Shown here one piece after another: positions 41,701 through 49,729 of a DNA stretch of 64,000 nucleotides. The notes under the pieces were generated by a model. The model was given only the letters and a program-made list of their open reading frames with translations, did no database searches and was not told the DNA's origin. The DNA is from Archaeoglobaceae archaeon (GTDB lineage: Archaea; Halobacteriota; Archaeoglobi; Archaeoglobales; Archaeoglobaceae): NCBI GenBank assembly GCA_027064525.1, contig JAMOPJ010000018.1, positions 62,001 through 126,000 of the forward strand, read 5' to 3'. The position numbers and the translations under genes were made by a program. How positions within the stretch are numbered: position 1 is the first letter of the stretch; every line of letters begins with the position of its first letter.

Positions 41701-42744
41701 TCACTCAATCCTATTTGAATCTAATATCGCCATCAGCTCCGAAGAATCTATCTCGCCTATACCTATCGCCGAGTCTCCGGCGCCGTAAGATATGATTATG
41801 CTGTCGTCTATTAGCTGAGCACCGCAGGGAAATACAGTGAACGGTCTATCTCCATAAACCTCGTAGCTCTCCTTTGGCTCCATTATGTAGTATGGTGTAA
41901 CTGCTGTAACTTCGCCGTTCTCGTTCATGAGCATCGCGAATACCTTATACACTTTCGTTTCTAAGTCCACACCGTGAAGGAAGAACAGATACTCCCCGTC
42001 AATCTTAACTGGAGGAGATCCCCATCCAATCTTATCCTCGAACTTCGCGTGCTCCAAAACTAAAACCGTGTCCGTTATGCTCACCTCTTTGAACTCCGTG
42101 AAGGAGAAGATATCTTCCGGAACATCGCTCATAGCCAAGTAGAACTTCTCATCCCTCATGTGCGGCCTGTGGAAAAGCTTTAATCCGTCCTTCATCTTAA
42201 CCAGAAAAGCGTCCTTATCGCTTATTAGAAATCCTCTCAGAGGTTCAGGAAGCCTGAAAACGCAAAGTTTTCTCCACCCGTCCTTATCGAGGATGGCCGT
42301 AACAGGTAGAGTTCGTTCCACTCTTATCGAAGGATCGAAGTAGTTCACGGTTCTTCCGCAGTATGTTATCAGCCATTTTCCGTCTATCTCGTATGACCTA
42401 GGATCTTCCACCCCCCAGAGATCGAACTTGTTCGTAGGATGAAGAACTATTTCGGCGGTGTAGTGACACGTGAATAGGTTGTTAAAAATGTCCTTTATCG
42501 GAACCCTAAACTCCGCAACGGCGCTTGCGTAGGTGAAGTATCCCAAGACTATTCTGCCGTAAATTATCAGCTCATCTTCATCAACCATTATAGATGCGTT
42601 GAAAATCGTAACGGGATTGTCGATCGGATACTTCTTGAGATGAACCTTGTTTGCCGTTATTACACCTCTCCTTTTCACTATGTCTACGGTTTTGTTTTCC
42701 CTTTTGATATCCTTAGCCTTACAGATCGATCTGAACATCTCCAT
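41701..42744 (-). CDS. Glycoside hydrolase family 130-type protein (mannosyl phosphorylase/hydrolase-like)
   Basis: The 347-aa protein has the five-bladed propeller signature of GH130: WGVEDPRSYEIDGKWLITYCGR (near residues 110-130), FEDKIGWGSPPVKIDGEYLFFLHGVD (about 230-255) and FPCGAQLIDDSIIISYGAGDSAIGIGEID near the end. GH130 enzymes use phosphate to cleave beta-1,4- or 1,2-mannosides, and some are hydrolases; both the proton donor Asp and phosphate-binding residues would be in these motifs. It stands alone, with no other carbohydrate genes beside it, so a role in mannosyl-compound (for example compatible-solute or glycan) turnover is a guess. It is leftward and faces the MITE/tRNA gap. Confidence 0.85.
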   Translation of the reverse strand: MEMFRSICKAKDIKRENKTVDIVKRRGVITANKVHLKKYPIDNPVTIFNASIMVDEDELIIYGRIVLGYFTYASAVAEFRVPIKDIFNNLFTCHYTAEIVLHPTNKFDLWGVEDPRSYEIDGKWLITYCGRTVNYFDPSIRVERTLPVTAILDKDGWRKLCVFRLPEPLRGFLISDKDAFLVKMKDGLKLFHRPHMRDEKFYLAMSDVPEDIFSFTEFKEVSITDTVLVLEHAKFEDKIGWGSPPVKIDGEYLFFLHGVDLETKVYKVFAMLMNENGEVTAVTPYYIMEPKESYEVYGDRPFTVFPCGAQLIDDSIIISYGAGDSAIGIGEIDSSELMAILDSNRIE

Positions 42745-42897
42745 TCCGAATAAGATTCAACTTTAAAATATTTACGATTGTTGGTTAATGATGATGGAAA
42801 CCTCATGAGCTTCGAGTTTGTCCGCTGTTGTCATACTTGCTATCCCGATTCATTTTAACGAAAGTATTAAATGTTGACTCCGTTCAGAGTCTTTGGT

Positions 42898-43146
42898 ATG
42901 GCTAGGACTAAGAAGGTAAAGATGGCCGGAAGGTTCGGCCCAAGATACGGGCTCAGAGTCAGAAGGATGATAATCAAGATCGAGGAGCTTCAGAGGCAGA
43001 AATACGTTTGTAAGAGGTGTGGAAAGAGGGCTGTCAAGAGAGTTGGATCGGGCATCTGGGAGTGCAAGGCTTGCGGATACAAGTTTGCCGGAGGTTGTTA
43101 CGTTCCAGCCGTTGCGACGAAGATACTTGAGCAGATAGGCAGATGA
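42898..43146 (+). CDS. rpl37ae: Large ribosomal subunit protein eL43 (L37Ae)
   Basis: This is a small zinc-finger 50S protein. From ATG 42898 (82 aa) it reads MARTKKVKMAGRFGPRYGLRVRRMI, then CKRCGKRAVKRVGSGIWECKACGYKFAGGCYVP with the CxxC...CxxC zinc site. A longer frame starting at 42871 adds nine unconserved residues. rpoP starts 4 nt after the stop on the same strand, a common pairing in euryarchaea. Confidence 0.95.
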   Translation: MARTKKVKMAGRFGPRYGLRVRRMIIKIEELQRQKYVCKRCGKRAVKRVGSGIWECKACGYKFAGGCYVPAVATKILEQIGR

Positions 43147-43150
43147 GGGG

Positions 43151-43303
43151 GTGTCCGAATTGGGCACCTACGTCTGCTTGGTTTGTGGTGCTGAGGTCGA
43201 TGTGGATTTGGAGAGAAATCTCATTCAGTGCACGAAGTGTGGCAACAGAATTCTGATGAAACCTCGCCCACCGGCTTTGAAGAAGAGGGTTCCCGCAATT
43301 TGA
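43151..43303 (+). CDS. rpoP: DNA-directed RNA polymerase subunit P (Rpb12/Rpc10-like)
   Basis: This 50-aa protein (GTG start) reads MSELGTYVCLVCGAEVDVDL...CTKCGNRILMKPRPPALKKRV, with the zinc ribbon CxxC...CxxC and the basic C-terminal motif (RILxKxRP) of archaeal RpoP, the counterpart of eukaryotic Rpb12. It follows rpl37ae after 4 nt and is certainly co-transcribed. Confidence 0.93.
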   Translation: MSELGTYVCLVCGAEVDVDLERNLIQCTKCGNRILMKPRPPALKKRVPAI

Positions 43304-43362
43304 TTTTTGACCATTTTTAGAATTCGAAAAATCAATATATACTATTCTAACGCTCAGCCATT

Positions 43363-43800
43363 ATGGAGAAGATCAAACTTGGAATGGTCGTTGCAGAGTT
43401 CAACAGAGATATAACCTACATGATGGAAATACTTGCAAAAGAACATGCCGAGTTTTTAGGTGCTGAAATAACAGATATAATAAGGGTTCCCGGAGCATTC
43501 GACGTGCCAATTGCGGTGAAGAGAATCCTCGATAAGGGCGATGTCGATGCCGTAGTTACCATTGGAAGTGTCATTGAAGGTGAAACCGAACATGATGAGG
43601 TTGTAGCTCAGCATGCGGCGAGGAAGATCATGGATCTAAGCTTAGAATACAACAAACCCGTAACTTTGGGCATAGCTGGTCCAGGTATGGGAAGATTGGC
43701 AGCTCAAGAGAGAGTTGACTACGCTAAGAGAGCTGTTGAGGCGGCCGTTAAGTTGGTTAAGAGGCTTAGAGAATACGATAAATCTAAGGAGAAAAAATAA
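43363..43800 (+). CDS. ribH: 6,7-dimethyl-8-ribityllumazine synthase
   Basis: RibH makes the penultimate riboflavin precursor. The 145-aa protein has GMVVAEFNRDITYMM (substrate-binding start), RVPGAFDVPIAVKRIL, TIGSVIEGETEHDEVVAQHAARKI with the catalytic His, and a C-terminal VKLVKRLREYDKSKEKK. It should form an icosahedral or pentameric assembly. A TATA box (CAATATATACTA, about 43331-43341) about 25 nt upstream makes a leaderless start likely. No other rib genes are in the window. Confidence 0.95.
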   Translation: MEKIKLGMVVAEFNRDITYMMEILAKEHAEFLGAEITDIIRVPGAFDVPIAVKRILDKGDVDAVVTIGSVIEGETEHDEVVAQHAARKIMDLSLEYNKPVTLGIAGPGMGRLAAQERVDYAKRAVEAAVKLVKRLREYDKSKEKK

Positions 43801-43878
43801 TTTTATTAAAATATTTTAAATAATATATCTTACAAAAAGATAAGATTTTTAAGCATACTAGTTGTAATTCTCGACCGC

Positions 43879-45009
43879 ATGGTTGAAAGACTCAGCGGAA
43901 TTAAACCATCCGCAACCTTGCGAATATCTGCAATGGCGAAAGAGCTTGCGAAGCAGGGAAAGCCCGTAATAAACATGAGTGTAGGTGAGCCTGATTTCGT
44001 TACGCCGAAGCACATCGTTGAAGCGGCGATTAAGGCTTTGAACGAAGGGAAAGTCTTCTACACTCCTACAAGGGGAATACCTGAGTTGCTGGATGCAATA
44101 GCTGAGAAACTTCAAAATGAGAATAAAATCCCAGCAAAGCCGGAAAACATCATAGTTACGCCCGGTGCCAAGTATGCGATTTTCGAGGCTATCATGGCCA
44201 CCGTCGAGAAGGGGGATGAGGTAATACTGCTCGATCCCTCTTGGGTGAGCTACGAACCCTGCATTTTGATGGCCGAAGGCAAACCCGTCTGGGTTCCTCA
44301 CGCTGAGGGGTTTGAAGATGCACCCATAGAGGATTACGTCACATCCAAAACGAAGATGATAATAATAAACACCCCGAGCAATCCACTCGGTGTCGTTTAT
44401 CCGAAGGAGTTTCTGAAGAAGGTGAGGGATATAGCGATCGATCACGACATCCTCGTCCTTTCGGATGAGATCTACGAGAAGATTATATTCGAGGGTGAAC
44501 ACATAAGCATAGCTTCGCTCGATGACATGTTTGAGAGAACGATAACGATAAACGGATTCTCGAAGGCCTATTCGATGACCGGCTGGCGTTTGGGCTATGC
44601 TGCTGCGAACGAGGAAATAATAAAGAACATGAACAAGATCCAGTCGCATTCGGTAAGCCATCCGACATCTTTCGTTCAATACGCTGGAGTTGTTGCATTG
44701 AAGAGCGATCAGAGCTTCGTTAGGGAGATGGTCAAAGAATTCAAAGCGAGAAGAGATATTCTGGTTAAAGGTTTGGACGAGCTCGGGATCAACTACGCAC
44801 CACCTAAAGGGGCGTTCTACCTCTTCATGGATGTTGGAATGGACGGTGTCAGATTCAGCGAAGAAATTCTGAAAAAGGAGTTCGTAGCCGTAACACCCGG
44901 GGAGGCTTTCGGAGTAGCATACAAGAACTGGGTGAGGGTTAGTTATGCTACATCACGAAGCAACATCGAAGAATTCTTAAGAAGGCTCGAAAGGTTTATG
45001 AATTCGTAA
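43879..45009 (+). CDS. aspC: Aspartate aminotransferase (class I PLP enzyme)
   Basis: The 376-aa protein matches archaeal AspAT subgroup I-gamma: LKPS-type start (ERLSGIKPSATLRI), NMSVGEPDFVTPKHIVEAAIKAL, NTPSNPLGVVYPKE, the PLP lysine in NGFSKAYSMTGWRLGYAA, and a final Arg in WVRVSYATS for the substrate carboxylate. It interconverts aspartate and oxaloacetate with glutamate; related aromatic or alanine activity cannot be excluded. It stands alone between ribH and the ATPase gene, with a TATA-like run around 43843-43852. Confidence 0.92.
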   Translation: MVERLSGIKPSATLRISAMAKELAKQGKPVINMSVGEPDFVTPKHIVEAAIKALNEGKVFYTPTRGIPELLDAIAEKLQNENKIPAKPENIIVTPGAKYAIFEAIMATVEKGDEVILLDPSWVSYEPCILMAEGKPVWVPHAEGFEDAPIEDYVTSKTKMIIINTPSNPLGVVYPKEFLKKVRDIAIDHDILVLSDEIYEKIIFEGEHISIASLDDMFERTITINGFSKAYSMTGWRLGYAAANEEIIKNMNKIQSHSVSHPTSFVQYAGVVALKSDQSFVREMVKEFKARRDILVKGLDELGINYAPPKGAFYLFMDVGMDGVRFSEEILKKEFVAVTPGEAFGVAYKNWVRVSYATSRSNIEEFLRRLERFMNS

Positions 45010-45103
45010 TTCAACCGTGTCTTATATATCGAATGGCTCATCATTAAACAGCAGTCTTTAAATACAGCTAAAAATAAAAATACAAACGTTCGAGGGATGA
45101 GGG

Positions 45104-45751
45104 ATGGGCGATGTTCTGATTATAGGTGAGCCGGGAACCGGAAAGACAAGAATGATATTCAAGTTCCTCCCTGACTTTGATAAGGTTGTTTGGGTCACAA
45201 CTATAAAAAGTGCCGAGATTATTAGAAGAACGATTGAGCCTCATTTTGATGTTGACCTCTGGGTTGTTGACACGCACACTTGGGTTAGGAGAACAACCCA
45301 TACGGAAAGAGATGTTATCGTGAGCAATCCGATAAATCTTAACGAGGTTAGCTTGGCAATTGGCAGGGTCTTGGATCTGGTTGGGGAAGGGTATTTGCTG
45401 GCCTTCGACTCTATTTCCGGACTTTTGCTGTATCATGCAACTCAGAGGGTTGTTCACTTTTTGAGGAACATACTTGTTAGAATTGAAAGCGATAAGGCAA
45501 GCGGGATTTTTACTCTCGTAAAGAACGCACACGATGTTTATACCGAAACATCTGTCAGTTTGATGTTTTCTAACATAATCGAGCTTGAGAGGAGATTCGA
45601 TGATAGCGTTAAGAGGTATGTTAAGCTCGTGAAGACCTTCGGTTATGTTGAACCCGAATTTGCCGAATTTACGATCGATTCTAAAGGTATTCACCTCCCA
45701 AAGCCGATTGAAGATTTTATAAGGGATCAGCTTAAGAGAACGTTCGCATGA
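45104..45751 (+). CDS. RecA/KaiC-superfamily ATPase-like protein, 215 aa
   Basis: The protein opens directly with Walker A: VLIIGEPGTGKTRM (residues 4-17). It continues with strand-helix units and a Walker B-like GYLLAFDSISGLLLYHA, then VRIESDKASGIFTLVKNAHDVY and NIIELERRFDDSVKRYVKLVKTFG, similar to single-domain KaiC-like ATPases of archaea that may act in signalling. The family function is unknown. A purine-rich Shine-Dalgarno-like tract (GAGGGATGAGGG) precedes the ATG. It lies 30 nt before the CBS-ParB gene on the same strand, so the two may form one operon with hisE, SRP19 and Trm-G10. Confidence 0.75.
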   Translation: MGDVLIIGEPGTGKTRMIFKFLPDFDKVVWVTTIKSAEIIRRTIEPHFDVDLWVVDTHTWVRRTTHTERDVIVSNPINLNEVSLAIGRVLDLVGEGYLLAFDSISGLLLYHATQRVVHFLRNILVRIESDKASGIFTLVKNAHDVYTETSVSLMFSNIIELERRFDDSVKRYVKLVKTFGYVEPEFAEFTIDSKGIHLPKPIEDFIRDQLKRTFA

Positions 45752-45781
45752 TTTTAATATCCGAGAGGACTATTTTTAACG

Positions 45782-46567
45782 ATGGCAAATAAGCTCAAGG
45801 TTGCGGACTACATGACTCGGAATGTCATAACCCTATCACCCGATGATACTGTTGAGGATGCTATAAACCTTATTGAAAAAACCGGACATGACGGTTTTCC
45901 AGTTATAGACAACGATAGAAGAGTTATAGGTTACGTTTCCTCAATAGATCTGCTTAGGAAGGATCCTAAGATGAAGATAAAGGACGTTATGAGCAAGGAG
46001 TTATACGTTGCGAGAGACTTCATGGATTTGAAGGATGTAGCGAGAGTTATGTTCAGAACTGGCCACTCCAAGCTTCCGGTTGTAGATAGAAACGGTAGAT
46101 TGGTAGGTATAATTTCGAATGCAGATGTGATAAGGAGCCAGATCGAGAGAGCAAGTCCTGAAAAGGTTGAGAAGCTTAAGAGAACGTTGGAGAAGATCCA
46201 CGGGATCAAGGTCAGCGTTGAGAGGGGGAAAGTGAAGATGGACAGGCTTATTCCAACCCAGACTAAGGTTTATGCCGACGAGCTGAAGGGAAGGATCCAC
46301 GAGTTGCGGAGGGGTTTAGCTGAGCCGATAGTAGTTATAAAGAAGGACAACAGGCTATATTTGGTTGACGGACATCACAGAGCTGTCGCAGCACTAAAAA
46401 TCGGGGTTAGAGAGCTCGATGCTTACATACTAAAAGTCCCAGAAAATGTCGAGTTGGGGATCGAGAAGTTGGTTAGAAAGAAAGGAATTAAATCTCTGAA
46501 GGATGTGGAAGTGATAGAGGACGTTCCTCATCCGCTCGTGGAAATAACGTTTAAGAAGACGGGATGA
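45782..46567 (+). CDS. CBS-domain pair fused to a ParB/SerK-like domain
   Basis: The 261-aa protein combines two CBS domains (about residues 7-120: VADYMTRNVITLSPDDTVEDAINLIEKTGHDGFPVID and KDVMSKELYVARDFMDLKDVARVMF) with a ParB/Srx-like domain (about 145-260), containing QTKVYADELKGRIHELRRGLAEPIVVI and LVDGHHRAVAALKIG. ParB-like archaeal relatives include SerK, the ADP-dependent free-serine kinase. CBS pairs usually bind adenine nucleotides, so an AMP/ATP-controlled kinase-like enzyme is conceivable; this is inference. The C-terminus overlaps hisE by 4 nt. Confidence 0.82.
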   Translation: MANKLKVADYMTRNVITLSPDDTVEDAINLIEKTGHDGFPVIDNDRRVIGYVSSIDLLRKDPKMKIKDVMSKELYVARDFMDLKDVARVMFRTGHSKLPVVDRNGRLVGIISNADVIRSQIERASPEKVEKLKRTLEKIHGIKVSVERGKVKMDRLIPTQTKVYADELKGRIHELRRGLAEPIVVIKKDNRLYLVDGHHRAVAALKIGVRELDAYILKVPENVELGIEKLVRKKGIKSLKDVEVIEDVPHPLVEITFKKTG

Positions 46568-46569
46568 TC

Positions 46570-46851
46570 ATGATACTCGACGAACTTTACGAGGTTTTGA
46601 TGGATCGAAAGCTGAATCCAAAAGAGGCCTCATATACATCCAAGTTGCTTTACCACGAGAAGGGGATCAACGCGATACTTGAGAAGATCGGCGAGGAGTG
46701 CACGGAACTCATATTGGCCGTCAAGGATGGGAGGAAGGGAGAGATAATATACGAGGCGGCGGATTTGATCTACCATATGATGGTCTTGTTCGTAAAGCTC
46801 GATATTAGACTTGAAGAGATTTGGAATGAACTCGAGAGGAGGAGAAGATGA
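46570..46851 (+). CDS. hisE: Phosphoribosyl-ATP pyrophosphohydrolase
   Basis: HisE removes pyrophosphate from PR-ATP in the second step of histidine synthesis. The 93-aa protein (ATG 46570; ATG 46564 adds two residues) shows KLLYHEKGINAILEKIGEECTELILAVKDGRKGEIIYEAADLIYHMMVLF with the MazG-like E-x-x-E ... E-x-x-D metal site. The usual HisI partner is not adjacent. It is linked by 4-nt overlaps to the CBS-ParB and srp19 genes. Confidence 0.95.
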   Translation: MILDELYEVLMDRKLNPKEASYTSKLLYHEKGINAILEKIGEECTELILAVKDGRKGEIIYEAADLIYHMMVLFVKLDIRLEEIWNELERRRR

Positions 46852-47135
46852 AAACGTGCGTAATTTGGACGGTGAATTTGGACAGCAGGAAAACGAGGAG
46901 TGAAGGTAGAAAGATTCCGCTGAAGTATGCCGTTCCAAACGTCAAGCTCGCCGAGCTCGTTGAAGCTTGCAAGGCTTTGGGAATCGAGTTCGAGGTGGAG
47001 GAGAAGAAGTATCCGAAGTGCTGGTGGGAAGATTGCGGAAGGGTGATCGTTCCGAAGACAAAGTCGAAGATTCATATCATGATTGAGATAGCGAAGAAGA
47101 TAGCCGAGCTTAGGGAGAGCAAGAGGAAGAGATGA
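46848..47135 (+). CDS. srp19: Signal recognition particle 19-kDa protein
   Basis: SRP19 binds SRP RNA helices 6/8 and helps SRP54 assembly. The 95-aa protein has VIWTVNLDSRKTRSEGRKIPLKYAVPNVKLAELVEACKALGIEFEVEEKKYPKCWWEDCGRVIVPKTKSKIHIMIEIA, with RKTRSEGRKIP for RNA contact, close to archaeal SRP19 in length and motif. The 7S RNA is not in this window. It overlaps both neighbours by 4 nt. Confidence 0.95.
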   Translation: MKTCVIWTVNLDSRKTRSEGRKIPLKYAVPNVKLAELVEACKALGIEFEVEEKKYPKCWWEDCGRVIVPKTKSKIHIMIEIAKKIAELRESKRKR

Positions 47136-48103
47136 GGCTGATATTTTTTCTTTCGGGAGAACATCCCGAATTGGCAAGAGAGGAAGTTTTAGGACTGCTG
47201 GGCAGTTATGGAAGGATTGAAAAGTTGGATGAAGACGAGCAGATTCTGATAGCTGACTTCGAAGGAGAACGTAAAGTTTTCGAACGTTTGGCTTTAACCC
47301 ATGAGGTCTCTCAATTCTTCGCGAGTTGCGAATTCGAAGAGCTCGAAGATGTCTTCCGGGAGGTTCCGATCCTTCCCGGCCGTATCTGCGTTAGGGTCAG
47401 AAAGATCGGGAAGAGATGGGAGAATCTAAGCTCCTTGGAACTCGAAAGATCTTTGGGTGCTGTATTATGGCGAAGGGGAGCCAAAATAAGCGTATCGAAA
47501 CCAAATTACGTTATAAGAGTTTATTTAGCTGAGAAAGCTCATGTAGGAGTTCTCATACACAAAACAAATACCAAACAGTTTGCAGAAAGAAGACCCGACA
47601 AGAGACCCTTTTTCATGCCTAGCGTTATAGTTCCGAGATTTGCGAGAGCTCTTGTCAACATAACTGGCGTTAAAGGAATGATGCTTGATCCAATGTGCGG
47701 GACGGGAACTTTTCTGATCGAAGCCGGTCTTATGGGTGTAGAATTTGCAGGAGTGGATGTTTTTAGGAAAGTGGTCTTCGGATGTGCTAAGAACCTGAAA
47801 TTTTTCGGATTGCCGACGAACGTTATTTGGGGTGACGCGAGGAATTTGCCCTTCAAGGACGAAAGCTTTGATGCTGTAGTTACGGACTTTCCATACCTCA
47901 GAGCCACTAGGAGTTATGGAGAGGATCTTTACGAGAAGGCAACCGAGGAGATCTGGAGAGTTCTCAAAGAGGGTTGTAGAGCCGTTTTGGTTATAAACGT
48001 CGATGCGGACGACCTATTTGCCCAATTTTTCGAAATAGAAGGTAAGTTCTATCAGAGAGTTCACAAGAGCTTAGTAAGAAGATTTTTTATATGTAAAAAA
48101 TAA
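47132..48103 (+). CDS. trmG10: tRNA guanine-N2 (position 10) methyltransferase, Trm-G10 type
   Basis: Trm-G10 makes m2G/m2,2G at G10 in tRNA with SAM. The 323-aa protein begins with a FLSGEHPELAREEVLGLL segment of the family and a THUMP region (about 50-150; RICVRVRKIGKRWENLSSLELERSLGAVLWRRGAK), then GVLIHKTNTKQFAERRPDKRPFFMPSVIVPRFARALVNI. Motif I is DPMCGTGTFLIEAGLMG (about residue 190). Motif IV reads TDFPYLRATRS where DPPYGRST is usual, so the second residue is Phe instead of Pro. Overall identity to the family is clear. It is last in the hisE-srp19 operon. Confidence 0.88.
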   Translation: MRLIFFLSGEHPELAREEVLGLLGSYGRIEKLDEDEQILIADFEGERKVFERLALTHEVSQFFASCEFEELEDVFREVPILPGRICVRVRKIGKRWENLSSLELERSLGAVLWRRGAKISVSKPNYVIRVYLAEKAHVGVLIHKTNTKQFAERRPDKRPFFMPSVIVPRFARALVNITGVKGMMLDPMCGTGTFLIEAGLMGVEFAGVDVFRKVVFGCAKNLKFFGLPTNVIWGDARNLPFKDESFDAVVTDFPYLRATRSYGEDLYEKATEEIWRVLKEGCRAVLVINVDADDLFAQFFEIEGKFYQRVHKSLVRRFFICKK

Positions 48104-48159
48104 TATCGAGCTAAAAAGCCTTATATGATAACTGTTGAGCCATAAAAACGGGGATCGAC

Positions 48160-48780
48160 GTGATCTTCGGCAGTAGGAGGGAGAAGGAGGTCATAAAGCT
48201 AATTAAGGAACATTTAAATACAGTTCTTCAGGCGTGTGAGAAGTTTAAGACTGGGATCGAAAGAGATGACGAAAAAGCTTTAAAGGACGTTTGCGAACTT
48301 GAGAAGATCGGAGATACTATTCGAAGGGACATAGCTTTGAAGTTGTATGAAGGGGCGTTCATACCAGCGGTTAGGGCCAACCTCTATAGGTTTTCGGAAG
48401 TTGTCGATGAGGTTTTGGATACGTTGGAGGACTGTGCGATCGAATATCTCAACCTGCCGGAGAAGCTCGATGAGGATGTGAAAGCTTACTGCGTGACTAT
48501 AGCTGAGATAAATCTCAAAATGAGTAGAGATTTAGTGTTGGCTTTCGAATCTCTCGAAAAGAAGGCCGATCTGAAGGATGTCACCTTGAAGATCAGGACG
48601 AGGGAGGAGATGATCGACAAGATCACCCATGACCTCTACAGACACCTCATGCAGAAGGATGTAGATAGCTTTTGGAAAGGAAAGGCGATTTCCGACTTCA
48701 TAGTTAGCCTTGTAAACGTAAGCGATCTGATCGAAGACGCTGGCGATATAATTCAAATTCTGAACGTTAGCATGAGGTAG
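48160..48780 (+). CDS. DUF47/PhoU-related protein, partner of the PiT transporter
   Basis: The 206-aa all-helical protein (GTG start) belongs to the DUF47 family (TIGR00153; distant PhoU relative): LIKEHLNTVLQACEKFKTGIERDDEKALKDVCELEKIGDTIRRDIALKLYEGAFIPAVRANLYRFSEVVDEVLDTLEDCA. Conserved E-x-x-x-D residues suggest metal binding as in PhoU. Its gene is 4 nt before the phosphate permease and family members accompany PiT genes throughout prokaryotes, so it is probably a regulator of phosphate uptake. Confidence 0.9.
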   Translation: MIFGSRREKEVIKLIKEHLNTVLQACEKFKTGIERDDEKALKDVCELEKIGDTIRRDIALKLYEGAFIPAVRANLYRFSEVVDEVLDTLEDCAIEYLNLPEKLDEDVKAYCVTIAEINLKMSRDLVLAFESLEKKADLKDVTLKIRTREEMIDKITHDLYRHLMQKDVDSFWKGKAISDFIVSLVNVSDLIEDAGDIIQILNVSMR

Positions 48781-48784
48781 CGGT

Positions 48785-49729
48785 ATGTTGGAATCTCTCA
48801 TTCCGCTGATCTCGTGCGTTCTAATAGCGTTCAGTATAGGATCGAACGACACATCGAATGCTTTCGGGATCAGCGTCGGAGCGGGGATAATCACGTTTAG
48901 GAAAGCCATCTACCTTTTGGGAGTTTTAGTCTTCATCGGAGCGGTCTTGCAAGGGAGAAACGTTATGAGAACCGTAGGAAAGGAGCTCGTAGTTCTGAAT
49001 TTGAAAATATTATGCGTTTCTCTACTCGTTTCAGCTTTCGTGATCATATTCGCCAATTGGAAGAGGTTGCCGGTTTCGAGTCATCAGGCCATAATCGGAA
49101 GCCTTGTCGGTTCGGGCTTCGCCTTCGGATCTGTCGTTAGATTCGACACTCTGCTGAAGATAGTGGAGTCTTGGGTGATTTCACCGATAGGCTCCCTTTT
49201 CTTGGCGATCGTAGTTTACAGGGTTATGGAGGACATTTTCCACAGATTGCCGGTGTTCAAGGTTGAAAGAATTCTCAGAATGCTTCTGATCTTAAACGGG
49301 ATAATAATTGCATACAACACTGGTGCGAACGAACTTGCTACGGCTTTAGGACCGATCGTGTGCTATGGCATCCTTACACCGTTGCAGGCAGCAATAATAG
49401 GGACTGTGATGCTCTGGCTTGGAGCGTTCATGCTGAGCGAGAGGGTCGTTGAGACGGTTGGCAAGGGAATCACGAGCTTAGATGCGTTTTCAGGATTTTC
49501 TGCGCAATTCAGCGCAGGGATAAGCGTCCTCATTTTTACAACCTTGGGTATGCCCGTTTCTACTACATACTGTATAATAGGCGGTATAATCGGCGTTGGA
49601 ATGCTTAAGGGCGTTGAAACTATAAGATTTCATCTTCTTAGGAAGATAATGTTAAGCTGGGTTGTTACACCTATCCTTACCTTTGGAATCTGCTGTTTGG
49701 TTGCTAAGGTGATCTCACCTTATATTTGA
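48785..49729 (+). CDS. pit: Inorganic phosphate transporter, PiT family
   Basis: The 314-aa membrane protein has two inverted PHO4 repeats: SIGSNDTSNAFGISVGAGIITFRKAI and NGIIIAYNTGANELATALGPIVCYGILTPLQAA, with about ten membrane helices. It moves Pi with Na+ or H+. It is shorter than many PiT proteins (which reach 400-500 aa) but both repeats are complete. It converges on the ADP-ribosylglycohydrolase gene with a 15-nt stop overlap. Confidence 0.95.
   Translation: MLESLIPLISCVLIAFSIGSNDTSNAFGISVGAGIITFRKAIYLLGVLVFIGAVLQGRNVMRTVGKELVVLNLKILCVSLLVSAFVIIFANWKRLPVSSHQAIIGSLVGSGFAFGSVVRFDTLLKIVESWVISPIGSLFLAIVVYRVMEDIFHRLPVFKVERILRMLLILNGIIIAYNTGANELATALGPIVCYGILTPLQAAIIGTVMLWLGAFMLSERVVETVGKGITSLDAFSGFSAQFSAGISVLIFTTLGMPVSTTYCIIGGIIGVGMLKGVETIRFHLLRKIMLSWVVTPILTFGICCLVAKVISPYI

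Noticed and set aside
42788-42845. Possible C/D box sRNA beginning ATGATGA before rpl37ae
   Set aside because: A C box is present, but there is no CTGA at D or D' spacing and no terminal stem; the boxes do not fit.
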